Source: Kangiellaceae bacterium
Lineage (GTDB): Bacteria > Pseudomonadota > Gammaproteobacteria > Enterobacterales > Kangiellaceae
Assembly: GCA_016743995.1 (NCBI GenBank)
Contig: JADGFG010000033.1
Location: 1-32,265 of the forward strand
Length of the DNA stretch: 32,265 bases
Direction of reading: 5' to 3'
Shown here: one piece after another, positions 9,298 to 16,239 of the stretch
Layout: each line of letters starts with the position of its first letter
Position numbering within the stretch: position 1 is the stretch's first letter
Program-made: the position numbers and the translations under genes
Notes under the pieces: model-generated
Database searches by the model: none
What the model was told of the DNA's origin: nothing
Seen by the model: the letters and a program-made list of their open reading frames with translations, nothing else

Positions 9298-11097
9298 ATG
9301 AACCGAAAGCCTAGTCTTCGAGTTTTTCTCTCGTCCCTTGCTGTATTAACAGCTGTTACCGGTTGTAAAACCGTTGATGATGTTCCTCCGGCAATCGTTG
9401 TTAATGGTGCCAACCCGGCGAAAGTGATTGAAGGCACTAGATACACTGATGCGGGTGCAACGGCCTATGATATTACTGATGGCAAAGTTATTGTTATTAA
9501 AACGGGTGAAGTTGATACACAAACACCGGGTGAATACATTATTACTTATTCCGCTTCAGATAAATCCGGGAATGAAAGCCAGTCAAAAAGAACCGTCATT
9601 GTAGAACCTGATAGTACAACGCCAGTGGAAGATAGAGAAGCGCCGGTCATCACTATCACTGGTAGTAGCCATATAGAAATAGAGGTTAACACTAATTATT
9701 CTGATGCGGGTGCAACTGCAACCGATAATGTTGATGGAGAAGTAACGGTTAATACTGAAGGAGAGGTTAATTCTGGCACACCTGGTACTTATACGATTAC
9801 TTATACTGCAACAGATGAAGCGGGTAATACGGCTACCGAAACACGAACGGTTCAGGTGACAGATAGCAATGAACCAGAGTTTACGGTAGATGGAGAAAAT
9901 ATCGTTGGAAAAGTTTATGTTCCTCTTGGGGATGGGACTCGAGGTTCATTTAATTTACACGTATTGAACGAACCTATCAATGGAAAATCCGCGCCAGAAA
10001 ACTTTGCGAATACAAAGAAAAAATGGCAAGACATGTACCAGAAAATTGTGGATAAAGGTATGCATCCCAATGAAATAAAAAGACTTCTGGCGGGGATTTC
10101 CAGGGAAAACAAAAGTAGTGGTGTCTACATCAGGCCTGATGCGCCCACTTGCGGATATACGGGTGCACCAGGTACAATCGGGTGTGGTACTAACGCTGGT
10201 TTCGGTACTATGGCACATGAAAATATGCACGGCTGGCAATGGCAGGCTGCTCAAGGAGATAGTAACAATGATGTTTCAGTTGGATTCATGGATTTATTTA
10301 CTCACTGGACCAACTGGGTGCACCATACACGCCAAAGCAACCCGGAAAAATTAAGAGGAAATGGATGGAACCTGGATTACAAGAATTACGGGTTGCAAAA
10401 TGATGCAGAATGGATGGCTCAGGTGTTTTCTGGATGGCTTAATGGTACGAGTATTGGCTGGGCTGGAAACTGGGAAGCCATGGAGGGGAGCTACCCTGAA
10501 TATGCTGAGTTTTTTAAATGTTTATGGGAAGAAGGTAGAGGTTTCCATGGTTGTAAACAGTTAGTTTCTCTGGATATTAGACATCAGCAATATAAACCAT
10601 CGGCTATCACCCAGTTTCCATCGGTTCCTGGTTTTTCTAACGAAGACTCAACAGCCATCTGGAAAGTTTGTGCTAACGCATCGGACAAAGCACGTTATAC
10701 GAACCGGTTTAACGCTATCATCGATAGAGTGTCGCCTAACTTACCTGGTTCGCCCGCAAGCCGTTATAATATGAGCACCGGCGATTGTAACCATGATGGC
10801 ACCACTGACTGGGTTTGTACTTACTCAGGACCAGGTCCTAACGGCGGGAAGTATTTATGGAATGTAGATAATAAAGAAGGGGCTTACACATTTATTCTTG
10901 GTGGTAAGCAGGGGGATAGTTATGCTGAGTATTTACAGGATGCTAATTCACCAGCACTGGGTAATCGAATTGTTCAACCGTGGATGCGAGAATGGCAGGG
11001 AAAACATGGTAGTTGTAATGGTGCTGCACAATTAAACTATCGCTCTGAAAGCTGGGTCAGAGAGTACCTGGGACGTAACTATATCAGAGGGTTGTAA
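9298..11097 (+). CDS. Zincin-type metallopeptidase lipoprotein, copy 2
   Basis: A 599-aa tandem paralogue of the preceding gene with the same order: lipoprotein signal (V-T-G-C, Cys23), two DUF5011-type Ig domains (about 30-108 and 115-190), and a putative peptidase domain. H307-E-N-M-H311 is the zinc motif and E371 (in DAEW) lies 64 residues after H307, exactly as in copy 1. The following acidic residue of copy 1 (AEVF) is Gln here (AQVF), which argues that the AEW glutamate is the ligand. The C-terminal GDCNHDGTTDW loop and the WQGKHGSCNG segment are also shared. The linker between the Ig domains is shorter and lacks the GN repeats. AAAGGAAAATAAA precedes the ATG. The last codons form the first unit of a tandem repeat that contains the stop. 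Catalytic activity and substrate are unknown. Confidence 0.84.
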   Translation: MNRKPSLRVFLSSLAVLTAVTGCKTVDDVPPAIVVNGANPAKVIEGTRYTDAGATAYDITDGKVIVIKTGEVDTQTPGEYIITYSASDKSGNESQSKRTVIVEPDSTTPVEDREAPVITITGSSHIEIEVNTNYSDAGATATDNVDGEVTVNTEGEVNSGTPGTYTITYTATDEAGNTATETRTVQVTDSNEPEFTVDGENIVGKVYVPLGDGTRGSFNLHVLNEPINGKSAPENFANTKKKWQDMYQKIVDKGMHPNEIKRLLAGISRENKSSGVYIRPDAPTCGYTGAPGTIGCGTNAGFGTMAHENMHGWQWQAAQGDSNNDVSVGFMDLFTHWTNWVHHTRQSNPEKLRGNGWNLDYKNYGLQNDAEWMAQVFSGWLNGTSIGWAGNWEAMEGSYPEYAEFFKCLWEEGRGFHGCKQLVSLDIRHQQYKPSAITQFPSVPGFSNEDSTAIWKVCANASDKARYTNRFNAIIDRVSPNLPGSPASRYNMSTGDCNHDGTTDWVCTYSGPGPNGGKYLWNVDNKEGAYTFILGGKQGDSYAEYLQDANSPALGNRIVQPWMREWQGKHGSCNGAAQLNYRSESWVREYLGRNYIRGL

Positions 11098-11156
11098 ATC
11101 AGAGAGTTGTAAATCAGAGAGCTATAAATCAGAGAGCTATAAATCAGAGAGCTATA
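11082..11156. repeat. Five 15-bp tandem repeats spanning a stop codon
   Basis: Five consecutive 15-bp units (starts 11082, 11097, 11112, 11127, 11142), consensus AATCAGAGAGCTATA. Unit 1 encodes the final residues of the zincin protein, and its last two bases plus the first A of unit 2 form the TAA stop. Units 3-5 are identical. The array appears to have grown outward from the end of the gene. Confidence 0.92.
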
Positions 11157-11199
11157 AATTCTGGTTATCACACTGGTAGTGTAAAAGAAGCACTTAATG

Positions 11200-11248
11200 A
11201 CTCATACTTTTTTGGCTGATGGCTACAAAAGTATGAGTTTTTCTTTTC
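11200..11248 (+). terminator. Terminator between convergent genes
   Basis: ACTCATACTTTT (11200-11211) pairs perfectly with AAAAGTATGAGT (11227-11238) around a 15-nt loop and is followed by TTTTCTTTT on the plus strand. It ends the zincin transcript. The minus-strand side has A/T-rich flanks but no strong U tract, so for the ApbE gene it is at best a partial terminator. Confidence 0.8.
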
Positions 11249-11267
11249 ATCTGTTTATTTTCTCAGG

Positions 11268-12158
11268 TTAATCAGAATAGATATTCTGATGCAGGCGTAA
11301 TTTATCATCGATCAGAATAACTCCAACTTTATCCAGTATATCTAAATTGGGGTTGAGCATTAACGCTGTTGAATAGACACCGCTTTCCATGACAGAGTTA
11401 CTGAGCACCGTCGCTGAAAGAATGGACTGGCTTTGTGCCGTTTGATCGCCAATAATATGTGAATAATTTTTTCCGCTGACAACCAGTGAACGTTCATAAT
11501 GGGCTGAAGTGGTTAACCCCTGGTCAGATAATTGAACCATCGCAATACTTTCTGTTGGATTTTCAGGATTTTTTATGGCAACGACAAAAGGAGAACCATC
11601 TGGTTTATTACCATTGGCAAAAATATCACCACCAAAATTAATCAGAGAAGAGCAACCGGATTTTCTGGCGATGGCTGCTCCTTGATCGACAGCGTATTCT
11701 TTTATAACCCCGCCCAAATCTAGCTTGACATAGGGATTGTTAAAGACAATTTTATTATCTTTAACAAACCAGCTACCCTGACCAGTGAATGGTTTTAACT
11801 GGCTTCGGTACTCTTCAATTTCAGTCGACTGTTTAAAACCGGCGCGTTGCTTAAAAGTACCCACAGTAACATCAAAAATTCCTTTAGTCTGTTTTTCGAG
11901 TTTTCGAACACTTTGCAGAACCTGTTGTGTTTCATCGTCAATGTTTATCGTTGTTGTTGAATGCTCTCTATTATTTAGTGAAGAAAGAAATGATTGTTCA
12001 TCGTAAAAATTATATTTTTTCTCTAATCTTCGAGTGTTTTTTTTAATTGATTTTGCAATGTTTTCTGCTTTTGCTTTATGAGGCGCAAAGATCTGAATCT
12101 CGCAAGGCGTTGTCATACAGCTAAATTGAAAAGTGTATTTTTTTTGTTCTGTTTTCAC
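11268..12158 (-). CDS. apbE: ApbE-family FAD:protein FMN transferase
   Basis: A 296-aa ApbE-type flavinyltransferase, which cleaves FAD and attaches FMN through a phosphoester to Ser/Thr in D-x-x-[S/T]-G-A-[S/T] targets. Visible motifs are FDVTVG (95-100), LDLGG (146-150) followed by KEYAVD, LINFGGDIFANG (172-183), TTSAHYER (216-223), SHIIG (233-237) and YSTALML (262-268). GTG at 12158 is the only reasonable start; an in-frame TAA lies 2 codons upstream. The protein therefore has no signal peptide, unlike the usual periplasmic lipoprotein ApbE. Aligned on STAL, the usual magnesium-binding Asp (ADxxST) is Gly260 here, with Glu258 close by. It is the last gene of the minus-strand cluster whose envelope proteins carry candidate target motifs, 35 nt after the preceding gene. 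Confidence 0.88.
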   Translation of the reverse strand: MKTEQKKYTFQFSCMTTPCEIQIFAPHKAKAENIAKSIKKNTRRLEKKYNFYDEQSFLSSLNNREHSTTTINIDDETQQVLQSVRKLEKQTKGIFDVTVGTFKQRAGFKQSTEIEEYRSQLKPFTGQGSWFVKDNKIVFNNPYVKLDLGGVIKEYAVDQGAAIARKSGCSSLINFGGDIFANGNKPDGSPFVVAIKNPENPTESIAMVQLSDQGLTTSAHYERSLVVSGKNYSHIIGDQTAQSQSILSATVLSNSVMESGVYSTALMLNPNLDILDKVGVILIDDKLRLHQNIYSD

Positions 12159-12193
12159 GGTTTACCTGCAACTTAATAAGATCATGAAGAAGT

Positions 12194-14089
12194 TTACTGA
12201 CGATGTGTCATATACCATTCGAGTTTTTCAGCATCGGTCCACTCTAAAACCTGACGAGTTTCTATTTTTAGGGTTTGTATCGCATTTTCTATGGCGACCA
12301 GTGCGCGAGAGTCAGTAGAAAACTGAATGCTTTTGATTGAGCGATTGAACCCATTTGAGTCTCTGGCTGTTTTTAATGATTCAACCAGGCGTGCTTCATT
12401 TTCTATTGAGAACAGTTCTAATCGCCCTTGAGTTAATGCGACTAATGCAAGTTTGCCATCCTTGGAAATTTTAAAGGCTTTAATTTTATCGGAAGCGATT
12501 ATATTCTTTAGTAAAGCTGGAGAGGCCTGTTGAGTGGTGTCATAAATGGAAAGTTGATGACTATCGTAGGTACGTACCGCCACTCTGGTATTATTTGAAA
12601 ATGACTGAATGAGGTCCGGAAAACTATGACCGGTATCAATGAAAGCTTGCTGTTCACTGGTTTCGGTGTTGATAATGGCAAACCCTTTTGGGTTTAACAG
12701 TCCGACATAGGCTGTGCGGCCTGTTTCGTCAATGGCTACCGAACGAGCCTTGCCAGTAAGATCGGTTTTTTGTATTAAATTAAAGTTCGCTGTATTGAGT
12801 AAAACCAGGCTACGGTTATCACTTGCCAATACAACTCTGGAGCCATCTGCGGATAATGCGATATCCTGCAGTCTGTCTTCCGAATAATAATTGGTATTAT
12901 TTGATGTAAATTCACCGAAAAGCATAAAGGGAATGTTCATTCGGTCATTAAGGTTTGCTCTGTAGATACCGACACCTCGTCCGCCGCCCTCTTTTTTATG
13001 TTTTTCGACGGCAACAATTGCACTGGATTTATCCGGGGTTATTTTTACATGAGTTAAAACCTGTTCGGTTGCACCTGTTATAGCGTCTACCTGGTCACGT
13101 CTGGCAGGAGAGCTGGCGAATAAAGCTGATGAAATAAATAAAGGCAGGTCATTGGTAACGTCCATTATTGTCAGGCGATTACGAAACCGAGAGCCGATAA
13201 CGGCCAGGTCATCAACAACATCAATAGCGACATTGGTTTCTTCTTCGTGATCCAGATTCCAGCTAGTGGTTTCAGCTGAAAGTGTGGCAGAAATGGATTC
13301 TGACAATGAACCTTGTAACGCAATGCCGGCTTGATCAATGGTTGTACTTAACGAACCTGAGCGGTACATTTCGTCAACAACGGCTGCGGTCGCTAAATAA
13401 TGTTTCTCCGGTGAAAGTGCCTGCCCTTGAATCATGCTGGCAGAAATTAATGCTGCTTGCTGAATAATTGAAGCATCAACTGCATTTGACGTGTCAACAT
13501 AATCCAGGCCGGCTAACACCTCGGCGTTGGCAATTTTCAGATCACCCTGGTACAGGGAATTCAGTGCCGAAGAAGTATTGCCTGAATGGTACGGGTTATA
13601 ATGGCTTTCATTCACGACCAGGCTGGTAAATACACTGACATTAACATCATTGTCTTCAGTGTTAGTGGCGGATGCCGGTGTGGCGGCATATAGCGCTAAC
13701 TGTTTGTCTTTGCTGACAGCCAGTAAAGATACCTTTGCAGCAATGCTGCTACTAACGGCTGCTTCGGTAAAGCTGAATTTCCCCTGTTCGAAAGTTTGCT
13801 CTACTGGTTCGGAAGCGCTATCGCAACGTCCATTTTGATTAATATCAAAACATATCTGAGCATCGACAAGATATTCACTGGCAAATACTCTACCGGTGAC
13901 TCCACCTTTATATTCGTACTTTATTGGTGGTGTTTCAATGACTGGCGTTGAACAATTGACGGCATTTGAACTGACCTGAGAAGTATCACAGCTCATTGCT
14001 GCATAGTCTTCGTTTTCGCAACTGGTTATTAACAGGGTTGCGGCACCTAACAGGGTCGTCAGTAACCTGTGTTCAAAATAGCTTTTCAT
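12194..14089 (-). CDS. Propeller-like lipoprotein with flavinylation motif
   Basis: A 631-aa lipoprotein (L-I-T-S-C lipobox, Cys24). An early segment, CFDINQNGRCD (about residues 79-89), resembles a Ca-binding loop closed by a cysteine pair. A helical linker follows, then from about residue 285 come repeated beta-rich blades of YVTN/WD40-like type (DDLAVIGSRFRNRLTIMDV, GRTAYVGLLNPKGFAIIN, DGKLALVALTQGRLELF). D335-A-I-T-G-A-T341 is an exact ApbE target motif, with Thr341 the predicted FMN acceptor. The 1022-aa protein at 16240 has the same architecture and its SGAS motif at the same place, so the two are paralogues. It is expected at the periplasmic or outer face of a membrane. It lies 10 nt after the DUF3570 gene and 35 nt before apbE. 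Electron transfer is inferred, not shown. Confidence 0.8.
   Translation of the reverse strand: MKSYFEHRLLTTLLGAATLLITSCENEDYAAMSCDTSQVSSNAVNCSTPVIETPPIKYEYKGGVTGRVFASEYLVDAQICFDINQNGRCDSASEPVEQTFEQGKFSFTEAAVSSSIAAKVSLLAVSKDKQLALYAATPASATNTEDNDVNVSVFTSLVVNESHYNPYHSGNTSSALNSLYQGDLKIANAEVLAGLDYVDTSNAVDASIIQQAALISASMIQGQALSPEKHYLATAAVVDEMYRSGSLSTTIDQAGIALQGSLSESISATLSAETTSWNLDHEEETNVAIDVVDDLAVIGSRFRNRLTIMDVTNDLPLFISSALFASSPARRDQVDAITGATEQVLTHVKITPDKSSAIVAVEKHKKEGGGRGVGIYRANLNDRMNIPFMLFGEFTSNNTNYYSEDRLQDIALSADGSRVVLASDNRSLVLLNTANFNLIQKTDLTGKARSVAIDETGRTAYVGLLNPKGFAIINTETSEQQAFIDTGHSFPDLIQSFSNNTRVAVRTYDSHQLSIYDTTQQASPALLKNIIASDKIKAFKISKDGKLALVALTQGRLELFSIENEARLVESLKTARDSNGFNRSIKSIQFSTDSRALVAIENAIQTLKIETRQVLEWTDAEKLEWYMTHRQ
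13067..13087 (-). other. Predicted FMN attachment site, D-A-I-T-G-A-T
   Basis: Encodes residues 335-341 of the 631-aa lipoprotein. It matches the ApbE consensus D-x-x-[S/T]-G-A-[S/T]; Thr341 is the expected phosphoester-FMN residue. Confidence 0.75.
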
Positions 14090-14099
14090 TTTCTACCTT

Positions 14100-15359
14100 T
14101 TAATATTTATATTGTGCGCCAATATGAGTCCAGTAAAGATCCAGACCGCTAGATTGTGATTGATGACCGGAGTAGATATTCCAGCTGAGTTTTTCACTTT
14201 GTAAATACTCGATACCTAATTGAAAGGTCCAGGAGTGATAATTACCTAAACGGTGGTCGGCACTGGCGTAGCTATTTTCATCGAATACATTATCATCTGC
14301 ATCATGGGCCTTAAAAAAATTGGCAGCCGTTTGCTTGTAATAACGAACTAACGGATTAAAACGAAAGTTTGTTCCAGCATAGTGATAACTTCTTAAATCA
14401 ATGGTATGCGATTTGACTGCCCAGCTATCCTGATAGTATCGATAAGAGGTCTGGAGAGCATTAGAACTATTGAGTGATTTTGACAATTGCGCCGAGATCC
14501 CGCCTGATTTTCTCTCTTCGGGACGCTTCTCTCGTGTAAGGTAGTATTTAAAATAAGGAGAGGCTGGGTCAAGGGAAACGTTGATTCGAGTCACTACATT
14601 AAAATACGGATTGGATAAGTGGCCTTTTTCAAGAATTCCGTAAAGATTAATTTTTGCGACCAGGGTCTGGTTGAAAACTTGTGTTAAGCCCAGTTGAAAG
14701 TTGCTCAGATCAAAATTGTTCCATTCATCTTTCAGATAATCAAAAACATCATTTTTCATAAAGGATGCGCCGACGCTGATCGAACGGTTACGACTTCTAT
14801 CAGTATTGATCAGATAATCAGCTGATATGCCCGTATTTTTAAAGTCATCTTCTTCTGAGTAACTGGCACCCAGATTAATTTCATTCCGGTATTCCGGCGT
14901 TCTATAGGTATACAGAGCAGCTAATGAATTACGAAAATCATCCAGACCAATATTTTTGTAGATCAGGTCGTCAGAAGATTTGAAACCGTCACCAATAATT
15001 CCTTCAATCTGTCGAGTATCTCGGCAGAGCTCGTAGTAGTTACCATCTTCATCTATACAGGGTGATGCACCGCTTACCGCGTCAGAAACTTCTGCAGCTG
15101 ATGCGCCGCTGACTGAATCCCAGGTGGGTGAGGCGCCGGAAACGGCATCCCAGTTGTATTCTAGATTAAGCGTGTGGTTTGCCCCAAAATCATGTTCAAA
15201 AATCACCTTTCCATCATCGACATCAATTCGGTCGTCGTTCTCAGAATATTTCTGAGCCTGAATTAACGCTTTGTTTTCGGCGATAGTTGTTAGTGGTAAA
15301 ACAGCCGTTACTACTGAGCCAAGAACCACTAATTTTAATTTGTTTTTATTGTTAAACAA
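14100..15359 (-). CDS. DUF3570-like outer-membrane barrel with three flavinylation motifs
   Basis: A 419-aa exported protein with a signal peptide (MFNNKNKLKL...LTTIA, cleavage about residue 27). From about residue 125 the sequence alternates polar and aromatic residues in many short strands (LAALYTYRT, EINLGASYSEED, SISVGASFMKND) and ends in YKY, as expected of an outer-membrane beta barrel. It resembles DUF3570 proteins. Residues 71-77, 81-87 and 93-99 are D-[A/S]-V-S-G-A-S, three tandem matches to the ApbE FMN-attachment consensus, with Ser77, Ser87 and Ser99 as predicted acceptors. They are followed by Cys101 and Cys112. The sites lie before the barrel, so up to three flavins could sit on a periplasmic or plug-like segment. 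It lies 21 nt downstream of the DUF4266 gene. Confidence 0.82.
   Translation of the reverse strand: MFNNKNKLKLVVLGSVVTAVLPLTTIAENKALIQAQKYSENDDRIDVDDGKVIFEHDFGANHTLNLEYNWDAVSGASPTWDSVSGASAAEVSDAVSGASPCIDEDGNYYELCRDTRQIEGIIGDGFKSSDDLIYKNIGLDDFRNSLAALYTYRTPEYRNEINLGASYSEEDDFKNTGISADYLINTDRSRNRSISVGASFMKNDVFDYLKDEWNNFDLSNFQLGLTQVFNQTLVAKINLYGILEKGHLSNPYFNVVTRINVSLDPASPYFKYYLTREKRPEERKSGGISAQLSKSLNSSNALQTSYRYYQDSWAVKSHTIDLRSYHYAGTNFRFNPLVRYYKQTAANFFKAHDADDNVFDENSYASADHRLGNYHSWTFQLGIEYLQSEKLSWNIYSGHQSQSSGLDLYWTHIGAQYKY
15063..15149 (-). other. Three tandem predicted FMN attachment sites
   Basis: Encodes residues 71-99 of the barrel protein, with D-x-V-S-G-A-S at plus-strand positions 15129-15149, 15099-15119 and 15063-15083. 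Spacing between the aspartates is 10 and 12 residues. Confidence 0.75.
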
Positions 15360-15380
15360 GTTAACTTCTCCAATACCTTT

Positions 15381-15629
15381 TTAGTTACAACCGCAACCAC
15401 CGCCAGAAACGCCACCACCACCTTTAGAGCCTTCTTTGGAGGTAAAGATATGTTCTTCAAATTTCTTAATCATTGGGTTTGGCCCTCCAAACTTGACAAT
15501 GTCTTGTGCTAAAGTGGCTTTTTCCCAGGGTTTTACAGGGGTTATGCTGCATCCACTAACCAATATCACTGGTACCAGCAACCCTGTCACTTTCAACATT
15601 TTTAAATCCAAACGAATCTTTGTTTTCAT
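15381..15629 (-). CDS. DUF4266-type small lipoprotein
   Basis: An 82-aa lipoprotein with lipobox V-S-G-C (Cys27), then a short conserved segment including VKPWEKATLAQD. The tail is glycine-rich (SKEGSKGGGGVSGGGCGCN), ending C79-G-C81-N. This pattern (PWE...LA, SKE, GGG, terminal CGCN) is what I know from DUF4266 proteins. The start overlaps the thioredoxin stop (ATGA), so the two are coupled, and it precedes the DUF3570 barrel. The two tail cysteines could bind a metal, form a disulphide handled by the adjacent thioredoxin, or dock to the barrel; none of this is shown. The length is typical for such a protein and there is no sign of truncation. Confidence 0.85.
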   Translation of the reverse strand: MKTKIRLDLKMLKVTGLLVPVILVSGCSITPVKPWEKATLAQDIVKFGGPNPMIKKFEEHIFTSKEGSKGGGGVSGGGCGCN

Positions 15630-16132
15630 TTCACGCCCAGCTTTTTCAGATCAGATTTTATTTTATGGCCAATTTCATCGATAGCGCCAATTCGCTTTCC
15701 AATAATTTTATTGTCTTTTACGTAATACAAAGCGGGCATACCTATTGGGTTAAAATGCTGAATGACTTTTTGTTCGGTATCGTTATAAACCGGAAAATCA
15801 ATGGATAACTTTTTCTGGAAACTAATGGCATCACTCAGTTTTTTATCAACATCTACACCCATGACTAACGTTTTGCCACTGGTTTCTGTTGAAATGTATT
15901 TTTTTAAATCAGGGATCTCTTGTGCACAGGAGGCACACCAGGATGCAAAAAAATCCACAACGGCAACTTTTCCTTCTGGAATGTTGAGTTTACGGGCAAT
16001 CTCTGGAGAAATTGTGTCACCTATTTCTAAAGCGGTTGCAGGTAGTGAATTGAAAAGTAGTGAATTGAAAAGTAGTGATATTAACGTGATAGACCCAAGG
16101 GTTGATAACTGATATGTTTTTTTTAATATCAT
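15626..16132 (-). CDS. TlpA-like periplasmic thioredoxin
   Basis: A 168-aa exported thioredoxin-fold protein. Residues 1-34 form a signal peptide in which LLFNS is duplicated in frame by a 15-bp tandem repeat. The active site is W65-C66-A-S-C69 after VVDFFASW, and the cis-proline is Pro133 in GMPALYY. TlpA/ResA-like proteins reduce or rearrange disulphides outside the cytoplasm. Here the likely partners are the neighbouring Cys-containing envelope proteins, especially the DUF4266 CGC tail (coupled ATGA overlap) or the Cys101/Cys112 pair of the barrel. AAGAAGGAAAAAC lies just upstream of the ATG. A terminator-like hairpin separates it from the 1022-aa gene upstream, so it may be transcribed by read-through or from its own promoter. 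Confidence 0.9.
   Translation of the reverse strand: MILKKTYQLSTLGSITLISLLFNSLLFNSLPATALEIGDTISPEIARKLNIPEGKVAVVDFFASWCASCAQEIPDLKKYISTETSGKTLVMGVDVDKKLSDAISFQKKLSIDFPVYNDTEQKVIQHFNPIGMPALYYVKDNKIIGKRIGAIDEIGHKIKSDLKKLGVK
16042..16071 (-). repeat. 15-bp in-frame duplication in a signal peptide
   Basis: Two identical units GTAGTGAATTGAAAA (16042-16056, 16057-16071), followed by the first seven bases of a third. On the minus strand they encode the repeated LLFNS segment of the thioredoxin signal peptide and lengthen its hydrophobic core without breaking the frame. Confidence 0.9.
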
Positions 16133-16186
16133 TTTGTTTTTCCTTCTTTATTGTGCATTTCTCACTTTGAGTGATCAATTGAGTGA

Positions 16187-16229
16187 ATAGAAAAAGCCGA
16201 ACATTGAATGCTAAATCAATGTTCGGCTT
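16187..16229 (-). terminator. Strong hairpin terminator or attenuator after the 1022-aa gene
   Basis: AAGCCGAACATTGA (16194-16207) pairs over 14 bp with TCAATGTTCGGCTT (16216-16229) around an 8-nt loop. On the minus strand it is followed by TTTTTC, a good intrinsic terminator. It lies between the 1022-aa lipoprotein gene (ending 16240) and the thioredoxin gene (starting 16132). It therefore either splits the cluster into two transcripts or lets only part of the transcription through. Confidence 0.85.
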
Positions 16230-16239
16230 CTCGTTGATG

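Noticed and set aside
11082..11156. Possible CRISPR array
   Set aside because: The units are contiguous with no spacers, 15 bp is too short, and no cas genes are present.
15381..15629. RiPP precursor peptide suggested by the GGGGVSGGGCGCN tail
   Set aside because: It has a lipoprotein signal and lipidation cysteine, fits DUF4266, and no maturation enzyme or protease-exporter is adjacent.
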